Counted from the first letter of the stretch, positions 31,602 to 40,365 are shown. The stretch: DNA of 64,000 nt from Hymenobacter rigui (GCF_003944715.1 NZ_RWIT01000002.1:434001-498000); one strand, 5' to 3'. Program-made: numbers and translations. The notes: a model not told the origin generated them from the letters alone.

Positions 31602-34600
31602 ATGCTGCCCGCCCCCGCTGCCCCCACCCCGCTTTCCCCCGTCCTGCCCCCGCCTGATGCTACGCCGTTTCTGCGGCGCATGGCCCGGGAGCTGGTGGCC
31701 CAGTACGGGGCTTCGGGCGAGCTGTCGGATTTGGTGGTGGTGGTGCCTACGCGGCGGGCGGTGGTGTACCTGCAGAACGAGCTGAGTCTGGCCGCCGAGG
31801 CCGGGCAGGCGCTGTGGAGCCCGCGCATTGCGGCCATGGAAGACTACATGGTGGAACTGGCCGGCGTGCAGGTGGAGGAGCCCATTGCCCTGCAGCTGCT
31901 GCTGTTCGAAATCATGCGCGACATTGACCCGCGGCTGGAATTCGACCAGTTCGTGGGCTGGTCGGCGCTGCTCTTGCAGGATTTTTCGAGCCTCGACCAG
32001 AACCTGGCCTCGCCCCGTAAGGTGTTTGAGTATCTGAGCCAGGCCAAAGCCCTGGAGCGCTGGGATTTGGGCGCCGAATTCACGCCCCAGAGCAGTACCA
32101 CGGCCTACTTCCGCTTCTGGGACGACCTGCAGAAAGTGTATTACCGCCTCCAGAAGCGCATGCGCCAGGACCGCCTGGCCTACCCCGGCCTGGCCTACCG
32201 TTTGGCCCAGCGCCGGGTGCGCGCCCGGCTGGAAGCCGGCGAAACCATGCCCTACCACGTGTTTATCGGGCTGGGTTTTCTGTCGAAGGCCGAGGAACGG
32301 CTGATTCGGCGGCTGCGCAAGGTGGGCCGGGCCGAAGTGCAGTTTGATGGCGACGCCTTCTACCTCGAAAAAGGCTCGCCCAACCGCGCCGGCCAGCACC
32401 TGAAACAGTACCAGGACCGTCTGGATTTGCCCTGGGATAACTTCGGCGGGCCGGCCGAGCTGCTGCGGCAGCTGCCACGCACGGTGCGACTGGTGGGCAT
32501 GGCCAACGCCTCCATGCAGGGCAAAGTGGCCGGCCAGCTGCTGGCCGAGGCCCGCCGCCTGCACCCCACTGGCACCGTGGCCGTGGTGCTGCCCGACGAA
32601 ACCCTGCTGCTGCCGGTGCTGCACGGCCTGCCGCCCAAGGAAGTGCCCGAGTACAACGTAACCATGGGCCTCAACTTCCAGAGCACGCCCCTGTTCAACC
32701 TGGTGGATTTGCTGTTTGAAGTGCACCTCACCGGCGTGCGGGAAGGCTCGCCGGAAACCGGCTACGGCGTGCCCCGCTACCACCACCTGGCCGTGAGCAA
32801 GCTGCTGCAGCACCCGTTTCTGCGCCGCTACCAGCAGTGGCTCGACAAGCAGCCCGACACCGAGCACCCCGGCCTGCTCGACCAGGTGTGCCGCACCATC
32901 ATCAAGCGCCACGCGGTGCTGCTCACGGCCGAGGAGCTGGTGGAAATGGGCCAGGGCCACCCGCTGCTCACGGCCCTGTTTGCCACCTGGAACAACTGCG
33001 ACGACATTATCCAAGCCTGCTACGCTCTTATCGACCTGCTCAAAAAGGCCTACCAGGACCAGCATTCGGCTATTGAGGCGGAGTACCTGTACCTGTTTTT
33101 CACGCTGGTGAAGCGGCTGGAATCGGTGTTCGACTGCCGGGAGCAGCGGCTGTCGGTGCGCTCGTTCCGGCGGTTTCTGTACGAGCAGATGAAGAATACC
33201 CGCCTGCCCTTCAGCGGGGAGCCCATTGCCGAGGTGCAGGTGATGGGTCTGCTGGAAACCCGGGCCCTGGATTTCGACCACGTCATCATCCTGAGCTGCA
33301 ACGAAAACGTGCTGCCGGCCCCCAAGCGCCACAGCTCCCTGTTCCCCTACGACGTGCTCACCACCTTCGGCCTGCCCACCTACGCCGACCACGAAGCCGC
33401 CACCGCCCACCAGTTCTGGCGGCTGCTGCAGCGCGCCCGCCGCGTCGATCTGCTGCACATCCTGCCCGGCGCTGAGGGCACCCGCACCGGCGAGCGGAGC
33501 CGCTTCCTGCTGCAGCTGGAAAACGACCTGGCCCTGCAAAACCCCGCCCTGGAGCTGCTGGATTTGACGGTTTCTTCCGCTGATAGCTTAGAGCTGTTAG
33601 CTGATGGCTCAGTGGAAGAAGCTAACAGCCAACAGCTAGCAGCTAACAGCCAAAAAGAAGCCACCGACCTCGTGCTGGAGAAGGACACCGGCATGCTGCT
33701 GGCCATACGGGAGCTATTGGATAAAGGCCTCTCGCCCACGGCCCTGAACCAGTACCTGAGCTGCTCCCTGCAGTTTTATTTCCAGCGAATTGCCCGGTTC
33801 CGGGAAAACGACGAGGTGGAGGAAGCCTTGGGCCCCGACGGGTTCGGCACGGTGGTGCACGAGGCACTGGAGGAGCTGCTGACGCCTTTCGCCCAAACCA
33901 TTCGCCGCAACCTGGTGAACCCGCAGGCCCCGCCCCTTACCGCCAATGATATTGCCGGGCTGCTCAAGCTGGCTCCGGTGATGGTGGCCAAGGCCCTGCG
34001 CAAGGAGGAAACCGGCCGCCACGCCCGCGCCGACGAGGGCCTGAACCACGTGCTGGGTCAGGTGGCCGGGCAGCTGGTGCGCCGCTACCTGGAAAGCCTG
34101 CTGGAAAAGCCCGAAAGTCTGCCCCTGCAGATTCAAGGCCTGGAAGAAGAGTTGCACGCCACCGTGTTCGTGGCCCTGCCCGAAACCGGCGAAAAGCTGC
34201 CCGTGCGCCTGTTGGGTAAAGCCGACCGCGTAGACCAGCTCCCCGGCGGCAACCTGCGGGTGGTCGATTACAAGACCGGCTTAGTGCAGGCCGCCGAGCT
34301 GCGCCTGCAGAAGGGCAAGGACTCAGCCGCCGAGGCCGTGGAGCGCCTGCTCACCGACACCTCCCCGGCCACCGACAAAGTGCGGCAGCTGTGGCTGTAC
34401 CGCTTCCTGCTGGCCCAGCAGGGCCGCCCCGCCGCCGATGCCGCCATCATCTCCCTGCGTAACCTCGGCGCGGGCCCCATGTCGGCCGATATGAACTTCC
34501 TTACTGCCGAAGGCCAGGATTTCGTGCAGCACAGCGAGCAATTGCTGGGCCAGCTGGTGCGCCGCATGCTGGACCCGCAGGAGCCCATCCGCAAAACCGA

Positions 34601-34652
34601 CGACCTGGACAAGTGCCAGTACTGCCCCTACCGCGGCATCTGCGCCCGGTAA
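31602..34652 (+). CDS. AddB-like PD-(D/E)XK nuclease with Fe-S cluster
   Basis: 1016 residues. The N-terminal part has an inactivated helicase-like fold (VVVVPTRRAVVYLQNEL; no Walker A). The C-terminal nuclease shows GTVVHEALEELL, KADRVD, VVDYKTG (about 886) and QLWLYRFLL. Four cysteines, C721 (LSCSLQFYFQ), C1005, C1008 and C1014 (CQYCPYRGIC), give the CxxCx5C plus upstream Cys arrangement of the AddB 4Fe-4S nuclease. It should pair with the AddA-like protein at 23429 to process DNA ends. An in-frame palindromic repeat near residues 662-685 makes a polar linker. Oddly, the two subunit genes are not adjacent. Confidence 0.9.
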   Translation: MLPAPAAPTPLSPVLPPPDATPFLRRMARELVAQYGASGELSDLVVVVPTRRAVVYLQNELSLAAEAGQALWSPRIAAMEDYMVELAGVQVEEPIALQLLLFEIMRDIDPRLEFDQFVGWSALLLQDFSSLDQNLASPRKVFEYLSQAKALERWDLGAEFTPQSSTTAYFRFWDDLQKVYYRLQKRMRQDRLAYPGLAYRLAQRRVRARLEAGETMPYHVFIGLGFLSKAEERLIRRLRKVGRAEVQFDGDAFYLEKGSPNRAGQHLKQYQDRLDLPWDNFGGPAELLRQLPRTVRLVGMANASMQGKVAGQLLAEARRLHPTGTVAVVLPDETLLLPVLHGLPPKEVPEYNVTMGLNFQSTPLFNLVDLLFEVHLTGVREGSPETGYGVPRYHHLAVSKLLQHPFLRRYQQWLDKQPDTEHPGLLDQVCRTIIKRHAVLLTAEELVEMGQGHPLLTALFATWNNCDDIIQACYALIDLLKKAYQDQHSAIEAEYLYLFFTLVKRLESVFDCREQRLSVRSFRRFLYEQMKNTRLPFSGEPIAEVQVMGLLETRALDFDHVIILSCNENVLPAPKRHSSLFPYDVLTTFGLPTYADHEAATAHQFWRLLQRARRVDLLHILPGAEGTRTGERSRFLLQLENDLALQNPALELLDLTVSSADSLELLADGSVEEANSQQLAANSQKEATDLVLEKDTGMLLAIRELLDKGLSPTALNQYLSCSLQFYFQRIARFRENDEVEEALGPDGFGTVVHEALEELLTPFAQTIRRNLVNPQAPPLTANDIAGLLKLAPVMVAKALRKEETGRHARADEGLNHVLGQVAGQLVRRYLESLLEKPESLPLQIQGLEEELHATVFVALPETGEKLPVRLLGKADRVDQLPGGNLRVVDYKTGLVQAAELRLQKGKDSAAEAVERLLTDTSPATDKVRQLWLYRFLLAQQGRPAADAAIISLRNLGAGPMSADMNFLTAEGQDFVQHSEQLLGQLVRRMLDPQEPIRKTDDLDKCQYCPYRGICAR
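33590..33656 (+). repeat. In-frame inverted repeat GCTGTTAGCT inside the AddB-like gene
   Basis: GCTGTTAGCT at about 33593-33602 is followed by two reverse-complement copies, AGCTAACAGC, ending near 33651. It encodes the polar run DSLELLADGSVEEANSQQLA. The word also appears once in the intergenic stretch 494-504. Confidence 0.7.
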
Positions 34653-34669
34653 GTTTAGCTTCTCGTTGC

Positions 34670-34786
34670 TGGTTTCTGGTTGTTAGTTTGGCTTTGATTA
34701 TTCACTTTCAACCAAAACGGGCTTCGGGAAGCGGCCTAGAACGAAACCAATAGAAGGTTTGATTGCCTACTTTCAACCAGAAACCA
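34670..34786. repeat. Inverted repeat TGGTTTCTGGTTG family
   Basis: 13-bp perfect arms 34670-34682 and 34774-34786 in the gap between the AddB-like and deaminase genes, with further CTTTCAACC copies inside. Confidence 0.7.
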
Positions 34787-34807
34787 CCAACCAAAAACCA
34801 AGCAACT

Positions 34808-35242
34808 ATGGACGAATTCATGCAGGCTGCCATTGATGAAGCGCGGCAGGGACGCCAGGAAGGCGGTATTCCGATTGGCTCGGTACTAGTGCGCGACGGC
34901 AAGCTGGTGGCTCGGGGCCGCAACAAGCGGGTGCAGGAGGATAACCCCATCAAGCACGGCGAAATGGACTGCCTGTTCAACGCCGGCCGCCAGCGCAGCT
35001 ACCGCGACACGGTGCTGTATACCACCCTGATGCCCTGCTACATGTGCGCCGGCACCATCGTGCAGTTCAAAATTCCGAAGGTGATGGTGGGCGAGTCGCG
35101 CACGTTTGGCGAGTCAAGGGCCTTTCTGGAAAGCCACGGCGTGGAAGTGGTAGACCTCGACCTGGACGAGTGCGTGCGCATGATGGAGGAGTTCATCGAA
35201 GCCGAGCCCACGCTCTGGAACGAGGATATCATGGAACTGTAA
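34808..35242 (+). CDS. Cytosine deaminase (fungal FCY1-like) / nucleoside deaminase
   Basis: 144 residues from ATG 34808; upstream codons fall in a repeat. Zinc site of the cytidine deaminase superfamily: H50-x-E52 in KHGEMDC and C77/C80 in MPCYMC. Beyond that, GIPIG, the TLYTTL-like strand, the conserved ending FIEAEPTLWNEDI and the whole length closely follow yeast cytosine deaminase, which converts cytosine to uracil for salvage. Cytosine is therefore the likeliest substrate, though guanine or related bases cannot be excluded. It is flanked by repeat elements on both sides. Confidence 0.88.
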   Translation: MDEFMQAAIDEARQGRQEGGIPIGSVLVRDGKLVARGRNKRVQEDNPIKHGEMDCLFNAGRQRSYRDTVLYTTLMPCYMCAGTIVQFKIPKVMVGESRTFGESRAFLESHGVEVVDLDLDECVRMMEEFIEAEPTLWNEDIMEL

Positions 35243-35256
35243 GCGAAAGGCGACGT

Positions 35257-35430
35257 GGTGAAAGGTGAACTAGTGAAAACACCCAGGCGGCCTTCCGCTG
35301 TTATCCTGAACTTGCCAAGAATCATATCATGCTGCTGCGAGTTATTTTGCCAGGATAAGGGTCTTGGCAAGCTCAGGATACCCTCCTGACAACTTCACCC
35401 TTCACAATTTCACCACTTCACCTTTCCCCA
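35257..35430. repeat. Nested inverted repeats: GGTGAA family around TATCCTGAACTTGCC family
   Basis: The outer element has GTGGTGAAAGGTGAA at about 35256-35270 and its complement in 35393-35428. The inner element has 19-bp arms, 35302-35320 and 35362-35380, that match at 17 positions. The inner one sits wholly inside the spacer of the outer one, as if inserted. Confidence 0.75.
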
Positions 35431-35432
35431 CG

Positions 35433-35723
35433 TTGCAAGCCACCAAAAAATGCCCGGCCTGCGGATACTGGAGCAGCTGGCAGCAGCTGACCACCGACCG
35501 GTGCGAGCGGTGCGGGCAGCTGCTGGACCCGCAGCGCCTGCGTAGCGAGCAGGAAAGAGAGCGGCTGGCTCAGGAACCGGTTTCGCCCATTATGCTCATC
35601 GAAATCAAGCCCGATGACAAGCCGCTGATGCGCTTCATAAAGTACCTGATTCGGGGCGGGCAGCTGGCGTTTGGGGCGCTGATGGCATTTGTGCTCTGGC
35701 TCGTAACGATTCTGGCCGGATGA
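35433..35723 (+). CDS. Small zinc-ribbon membrane protein
   Basis: 96 residues if started at TTG 35433; the open frame continues upstream only through the repeat element, so the TTG is preferred. Zinc-ribbon cysteines C7, C10, C24 and C27 (CPAC, CERC) are followed by a charged helix and one membrane helix near residues 73-95. Function unknown. Its stop overlaps the start of the next gene by four bases (ATGA), so the two are translationally coupled. Confidence 0.7.
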   Translation: MQATKKCPACGYWSSWQQLTTDRCERCGQLLDPQRLRSEQERERLAQEPVSPIMLIEIKPDDKPLMRFIKYLIRGGQLAFGALMAFVLWLVTILAG

Positions 35724-36106
35724 AGCTGCCCCGGGAACTACGGCACCCGCTGTTCTGGGTGGGCACGGCGCTGTATCTGCTGACCATCACCCAGAAAAAG
35801 GGAGGACCTCACATGCTCTTGAGTTGGTGGCCACGCGTGCTCAACGGCCAACTCACCGACCTGCTCACGCTGCCGCTGGAGCTGACGCTGATGCTGTGGC
35901 TGCTACGCCGCTACTACTTCCGGCAGCCGCAGTTTGTGCTGCCCACCAGCTGGATTTTCAGCGCCTGGCTGTTCACGTCGGTGTGGTTTGAGTGGCTGTG
36001 GCCCCGCTACGGCCGCGGCGCTACGGCCGACTGGCTCGATGTGGTGGCCTATGCCGTGGGCGGCCTGATTTTCTGGCGCTGGATGAACAAGCCGGCCGTG
36101 GTCTGA
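35720..36106 (+). CDS. VanZ-like small membrane protein
   Basis: 128 residues with about four membrane helices: residues 10-24, 47-65, 76-90 and 104-120. The pattern LLTLPLELTLMLWLLRR followed by WLDVVAYAVGGLIFWRWM fits the small VanZ-related membrane proteins common in Bacteroidota, some of which carry a misleading 'magnesium citrate transporter' label. No function is established. Translationally coupled to the zinc-ribbon protein. Confidence 0.68.
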   Translation: MKLPRELRHPLFWVGTALYLLTITQKKGGPHMLLSWWPRVLNGQLTDLLTLPLELTLMLWLLRRYYFRQPQFVLPTSWIFSAWLFTSVWFEWLWPRYGRGATADWLDVVAYAVGGLIFWRWMNKPAVV

Positions 36107-36244
36107 ACCGAAGCTGGCTAACCTGTAACGGTAGTTTCTGCGTATAGACGGTCATATCTGGCCCCGCTGGCTTGTGCCCGTGGGGCTTTGCTTTGACCTT
36201 TCTGCGGTGGAAAAACCATCTTCTCCGCACTACCATTTCTGCTT

Positions 36245-37069
36245 ATGTTTCAGGATTTGCAACGCGTGCTGGCCACTTATTGGCAACATTTTCTATTCGT
36301 ACTGCCCAAGCTGTTTATTGCGTTGCTGCTGCTGATTGTGGCTGTTTTCATTGCCAACCGCGTCAGTACGCTGCTGGGCGGGCGGCTGCGGCAGCGCTCT
36401 ACTGACCCGCTGCTGGCCGATTTTCTGGCCAGTATCAGCAAGTGGGTGATGGTGCTGCTGGGCCTGTTGCTGGCGCTGAATATCCTGGGTTTTTCGGGGA
36501 TTGTGGGCAGCCTGGTGGGCGCGGCGGGCGTGTCGGCGTTTATTGTGGGCTTCGCTTTCAAGGATATTGCCGAGAACTTCCTGGCCGGCGTGATTCTAGC
36601 CTTCAACCGCCCTTTCCACATCAACGACACGGTGGAAATTAAAGGGCTGATTGGCCACGTGGAGGCGCTCAATCTGCGCATCACGCTCATTCGCACCTTT
36701 GATGGCAAGCACATTTACTTGCCCAACTCGCTGGTGCTCAAGGAGCCGCTCATCAACTACACCCGCGACGGGAATCTGCGGCAGGAATTTCTGGTGAGCG
36801 TGGAACTGGGCGAAAACGCCTCGCCCGACGTGGCAACCACCATCATCCTGAACTACCTGCGCACCGTGGCCGACGTGCAGCAAACTCCGCGCGCCCCCTA
36901 CGTGAACCTCGAAAAAGCCACCGCCACCACCGCCGACCTGCGCGTGTACTTCTGGGCCGATTCGGAGGACTACCGCCGGGGCGTGCTGCAACTCAAAAGT
37001 CGGCTGATGCAGGAGGTAAAGCAGGAACTGCTCGGTGCCGGTCTGGGCGTGCCGGCTCTGGCGGGTTAG
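36245..37069 (+). CDS. MscS-type small-conductance mechanosensitive channel
   Basis: 274 residues, close to E. coli MscS length. Three membrane helices in the first 115 residues; the third is the pore helix rich in Gly/Ala (GIVGSLVGAAGVSAFIVGFAFKD region, then ENFLAGVILAFNRPF). The beta domain IKGLIGHVEALNLRITLIRTFDGKHIYLPNS is the MscS signature. It opens under membrane tension to release solutes after osmotic downshift. It is followed by a CLC gene, a plausible ion-homeostasis neighbour, across a repeat element. Confidence 0.93.
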   Translation: MFQDLQRVLATYWQHFLFVLPKLFIALLLLIVAVFIANRVSTLLGGRLRQRSTDPLLADFLASISKWVMVLLGLLLALNILGFSGIVGSLVGAAGVSAFIVGFAFKDIAENFLAGVILAFNRPFHINDTVEIKGLIGHVEALNLRITLIRTFDGKHIYLPNSLVLKEPLINYTRDGNLRQEFLVSVELGENASPDVATTIILNYLRTVADVQQTPRAPYVNLEKATATTADLRVYFWADSEDYRRGVLQLKSRLMQEVKQELLGAGLGVPALAG

Positions 37070-37140
37070 TTGTTCGTTGTTCGATTCGGACCGCGTGGGA
37101 ATTTTCTCTGACAACGAGCAACTAACAACTGATAACTAAC
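37065..37140. repeat. Inverted repeat GTTAGTTGTTCGTTG family
   Basis: The left part (37065-37082) overlaps the mscS stop codon. The right part (37109-37140) carries the complement in the form AACGAGCAACTAACAAC. Same word family as 560-651 and 56420-56521. Confidence 0.75.
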
Positions 37141-37221
37141 CATGAGCACCGAATAACTCAACGAAGTTTTCGTTAGGTTAGCAGCTTCACCCGCTGGCTG
37201 CCACCCACCCTTTGCACGCCT

Positions 37222-39003
37222 ATGCCTCAGAATACCATTCACCGGCTGCTTCGCCCGCTGCTTGTGTGGCGCGTGCGTCACATGAGCGACCGGGTGTACC
37301 TGATTCTGGTGAGCATGCTGGTGGGGCTGCTGGCGGGGCTGGCGGCGGTATTGCTCAAAACCCTGGTCCACGATTCGCAGTCAATGCTCAGCGCCTGGGT
37401 GCCAAGCGAGTACCGGGTATTTGCTAACTCGCTTTACCCGATTATTGGTATTGCTCTCACGGTGCTGTTTACGCGGTATTTCTTAGATGGCAACCTGGGC
37501 CGCGGCATCGGCCCCATCATATACAACATTGCCCGGCAGGGCAGCATTGTACCGCGCAGCAAGCTGTATTCGCAGTTGGTGTCGTCGTTCCTGACGGTTA
37601 CGTTCGGGGGTTCAGCGGGTCTGGAAGCCCCTATTTCCGTAACGGGCTCGGCCATTGGCTCCAACACGTCCCGTATCCTGCGTATCGGGCGGCGGGAGCG
37701 GCGGCTGCTCACGGGGTGCGGGGCGGCGGCGGGCGTGGCGGCCATCTTCAACTCGCCCATTGCGGGTGTGCTGTTTGCGGTAGAAGTCATCTTATCCGAG
37801 CTGTCGGCGGCCTACTTCGTGCCGCTGCTCATTGCCTCGGCCACGGCCACGGTGGTTTCTAAAGCGCTGTACGCGGGGCAGCCCTTCGTGCTCATCACCA
37901 CGTCCTGGCCCGTGGATGCCGTGCCGCTGTACCTGATGCTGGCCGTGTTTACGGCCCTGCTGTCGGTGTATATGATCCGGGTATACTTCTGGGCCGATAA
38001 GTATTTCGAGCAGCTTCACGGCACCTTCCGTAAGGTGCTGCTGGGCGGCCTGGCCCTGGGCGGATTGGTGTTCCTGTTTCCGCCGCTCTACGGCGAAGGT
38101 TACAACATCGTGCAATTGCTGCTGGGCGGCCATGCTGATCAGCTGGTGGATGGCTCTCTGTTTGATGTGTTCCGGGACGAAAGCGTGTGGCTGGTGCTGC
38201 TGGTGGCGGCGGGCAGTATGCTGCTAAAAGTGGTAGCTACCACCATCACCATCGGCTCGGGCGGCAACGGGGGCATGTTCGGCTCCTCGTTGTTTGCCGG
38301 GGCGCTGTGTGGGTTCGTATTTGCCCGCCTCATCAACCTGAGCGGCCTCTACCCTATTTCCGAGGTACATTTTATTGTACTAGGCATGGCCGGTACGCTG
38401 GCCGGCGTGGTGCATGCCCCGCTCACCGGCATCTTCCTCATTGCCGAAATAACCGGCGGCTACGCTCTGTTTGTGCCTTTGATGGTGGTTACGTCCGGCT
38501 CCTACCTCATCACGCGCTACTTCGAGCCGTACTCGGTGTACACCCGCAAGCTGGTGCAGAAGGGCGTGTACGTGAACCAGGACCGGGACCGGGGCCTGCT
38601 GGCCCAACTGGACGTGCGTAGCCTGCTCCAGACGGATTTTCTGCCCGTACACCCCAACGATACGCTGGGCGAGCTGGTGACGACCTTCCGGCATGCCTCG
38701 CGCAATCTGTTTCCGGTGGTAGACAGTGCGGGGCACCTGCACGGTGTGGTCAGCCTGGATACTGTCCGCGACGCGCTGTTCGACGATGAGCACTATACCA
38801 CTACCCGGGTGCGCGACCTGATGACCGACCCGCCCGCCATTGTGCGTCCCGATGATACCCTGCTCGATACCCTACGCTGTATGGAGCAACTCGGGGCCTG
38901 GGCCCTGCCCGTCCTCGACCTCGATGACCGGTACCTAGGCTTCCTGCTCAAATCCACCATCCTGGCCAACTACCGCCGCCAGCTGATTAAGGAAAGTGAG
39001 TAA
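37222..39003 (+). CDS. CLC-type chloride channel/antiporter with tandem CBS domains
   Basis: 593 residues. The CLC membrane domain (about 20-440) is followed by two CBS domains (about 465-590) that usually sense nucleotides. Anion-pathway motifs deviate from the textbook forms: LGRGIGP where GSGIP is usual, SAGLEAP where GREGP is usual (gating glutamate kept, E135), and GGNGGMFGSSLF where GxFxP is usual. The glutamate suggests a proton-coupled antiporter; the changed filter leaves ion preference open. It lies in the plus-strand run after MscS. Confidence 0.9.
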   Translation: MPQNTIHRLLRPLLVWRVRHMSDRVYLILVSMLVGLLAGLAAVLLKTLVHDSQSMLSAWVPSEYRVFANSLYPIIGIALTVLFTRYFLDGNLGRGIGPIIYNIARQGSIVPRSKLYSQLVSSFLTVTFGGSAGLEAPISVTGSAIGSNTSRILRIGRRERRLLTGCGAAAGVAAIFNSPIAGVLFAVEVILSELSAAYFVPLLIASATATVVSKALYAGQPFVLITTSWPVDAVPLYLMLAVFTALLSVYMIRVYFWADKYFEQLHGTFRKVLLGGLALGGLVFLFPPLYGEGYNIVQLLLGGHADQLVDGSLFDVFRDESVWLVLLVAAGSMLLKVVATTITIGSGGNGGMFGSSLFAGALCGFVFARLINLSGLYPISEVHFIVLGMAGTLAGVVHAPLTGIFLIAEITGGYALFVPLMVVTSGSYLITRYFEPYSVYTRKLVQKGVYVNQDRDRGLLAQLDVRSLLQTDFLPVHPNDTLGELVTTFRHASRNLFPVVDSAGHLHGVVSLDTVRDALFDDEHYTTTRVRDLMTDPPAIVRPDDTLLDTLRCMEQLGAWALPVLDLDDRYLGFLLKSTILANYRRQLIKESE

Positions 39004-39108
39004 ATGGCTGGGTGAGTTGTTGAAATGATAAATGGTTGATTTGTCGGACCGAGCCCATAAGTACCATTCGACAATCCAGCCATTCACCCATCCAACAATT
39101 CCCACTTC
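39004..39108. repeat. Imperfect inverted repeat AATGGCTGGGTGA family
   Basis: AAATGGCTGGGTGAGTTGTTG just after the CLC stop and its degenerate complement around 39070-39103. It includes the -35 side of the rnhA promoter region. Confidence 0.55.
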
Positions 39109-39109
39109 G

Positions 39110-39116
39110 TACCTTG
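39110..39116 (+). promoter_or_regulatory. TACCTTG -7 box for rnhA
   Basis: One base short of TAnnTTTG, about 30 bases before the TTG start. Confidence 0.4.
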
Positions 39117-39146
39117 CGGGGGTTTTCTGCTTTTACCGCTTCCCGC

Positions 39147-39614
39147 TTGATTTACCTGTATACTGACGGCTCCTCCCGGGGCAACCCCGGCCCTGGCGGC
39201 TACGGAGCCATTCTGCGCTTTGGCCAGCATGAGAAAGAGCTGACCCAGGGCTTCCGCCTCACCACCAACAACCGCATGGAGCTGCTGGCCGTGATAGTGG
39301 GCCTGGAAGCCATCAACCGCCCCGAGCTGCCCATTACCGTGGTTACTGATTCGCGCTACGTGGTGGATGCGGTGGAAAAGAAATGGGTGTTCGGCTGGAT
39401 GAACAAGCCCGATTTCGGCAAGAAGGCCAATGAGGATTTGTGGCGGCGCTTCGTGAAGGTGTACCGGCAGCGCACGGTGCAGTTTCGGTGGGTGCGCGGC
39501 CACAACGGCCACCCCGAAAACGAGCGGTGCGACCAGCTGGCCGTGCGCAGCGCCACCCAAGGCCCGTTGCTCACGGATGAAGGCTACGAGCTGATTGAAT
39601 CGAAGCGCGGCTAA
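39147..39614 (+). CDS. rnhA: Ribonuclease HI
   Basis: 155 residues if started at TTG 39147, the length of E. coli RNase HI; the longer open frame to 39036 runs through a repeat and lacks homology. All four catalytic acids are present: D7 (YTDGS), E45 (RMELLAV), D68 (TDSRYV) and D129 (NERCDQLA), with the WVRGHNGHPEN loop carrying the catalytic-assist histidine. The basic handle region is present (KKWVFGWMNK). It cleaves the RNA strand of RNA-DNA hybrids, including R-loops and primers. The trmN6 gene follows after nine bases. Confidence 0.93.
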   Translation: MIYLYTDGSSRGNPGPGGYGAILRFGQHEKELTQGFRLTTNNRMELLAVIVGLEAINRPELPITVVTDSRYVVDAVEKKWVFGWMNKPDFGKKANEDLWRRFVKVYRQRTVQFRWVRGHNGHPENERCDQLAVRSATQGPLLTDEGYELIESKRG

Positions 39615-39623
39615 CCTACCGGC

Positions 39624-40346
39624 GTGGCAAATTCCTATTTCCAGTTCAAGCAGTTCCGGGTGGAGCAGGCCGCCTGCGCCATGAAGGTCTGCACCGATGC
39701 CTGCGTGCTGGGCGCGCTGGCCCCCATAGCCAACGCGCAGCGCATCCTAGACATCGGCACGGGCACGGGCCTGCTGGCGTTGATGGCGGCCCAGCGCAAC
39801 CCACACGCGCAGATTGAGGCCGTGGAGCTGGACGAAGCCGCTGCGGCTCAGGCGGCGGCCAATTTTGCGGCTAGTCCCTGGGCCGGGCGACTCCGGCTGC
39901 ATCCGGTTCCGCTGGCGGCTTTTGCCGCCACTGAGCCCGTGCCCTTCGACCATATTCTCTGCAACCCGCCCTTCTTCCGCAACTCGCTCCGCTCTCCCAA
40001 CGCCCAGCGCACCACGGCCCGCCACACCGCCGAAGACTCGCTGACCTTTGCGGAACTGGCCGGGTTTGCGGCCCGGTTCCTCACGCCCGCGGGCCAACTG
40101 ACGGTACTGCTGCCCCTGCCCGAGATGCAGCAGTTTGAGCAGGAAGCCGCTGCGGCCAGCCTCTACCCCACTCACCGCCGGGTGCTGCACCACCGGCCGG
40201 ACAGTAAACCGCTGCGCCACATCACCACCTTTAGCCGGCAGCCGGCTCCCGCGCAGCAACAGGCATTACCGCTGCACGAGGCCGGCTCAGAGGATTATTC
40301 GGCGTGGTTTCGGGAAGCGTTGGGGCCATTCTATCTGGCGTTGTAA
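39624..40346 (+). CDS. trmN6: tRNA1(Val) (adenine37-N6)-methyltransferase TrmN6 (YfiC)
   Basis: 240 residues, GTG start nine bases after rnhA. The class I SAM-binding motif DIGTGTGLLALMAAQR (near 43-58), acidic VELDEAAAAQA and the N6-adenine catalytic NPPF (CNPPFFRNS near 113) are present. The opening FKQFRVEQAACAMKVCTDACVLGA is the YfiC signature. It methylates A37 of tRNA-Val. Convergent with the saccharopine-dehydrogenase-like gene across 19 bases. Confidence 0.88.
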   Translation: MANSYFQFKQFRVEQAACAMKVCTDACVLGALAPIANAQRILDIGTGTGLLALMAAQRNPHAQIEAVELDEAAAAQAAANFAASPWAGRLRLHPVPLAAFAATEPVPFDHILCNPPFFRNSLRSPNAQRTTARHTAEDSLTFAELAGFAARFLTPAGQLTVLLPLPEMQQFEQEAAAASLYPTHRRVLHHRPDSKPLRHITTFSRQPAPAQQQALPLHEAGSEDYSAWFREALGPFYLAL

Positions 40347-40365
40347 ACGGTATTCTCCCCGAAAA

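Noticed and set aside
31593..33539. 648-codon minus-strand ORF opposite the AddB-like gene
   Set aside because: Antisense shadow; the plus strand carries the Fe-S nuclease motifs.
33590..33656. Frameshift or misassembly in the AddB-like gene at the repeat
   Set aside because: The frame stays open on both sides and the nuclease domain follows in the same frame.
37078..37090. GTTCGATTC word resembling a tRNA T-arm
   Set aside because: No acceptor, D or anticodon arms can be formed around it; it belongs to a repeat element.
39036..39146. 37-residue N-terminal extension of RNase HI
   Set aside because: It runs through a repeat and the promoter box; the TTG at 39147 gives the normal family length.
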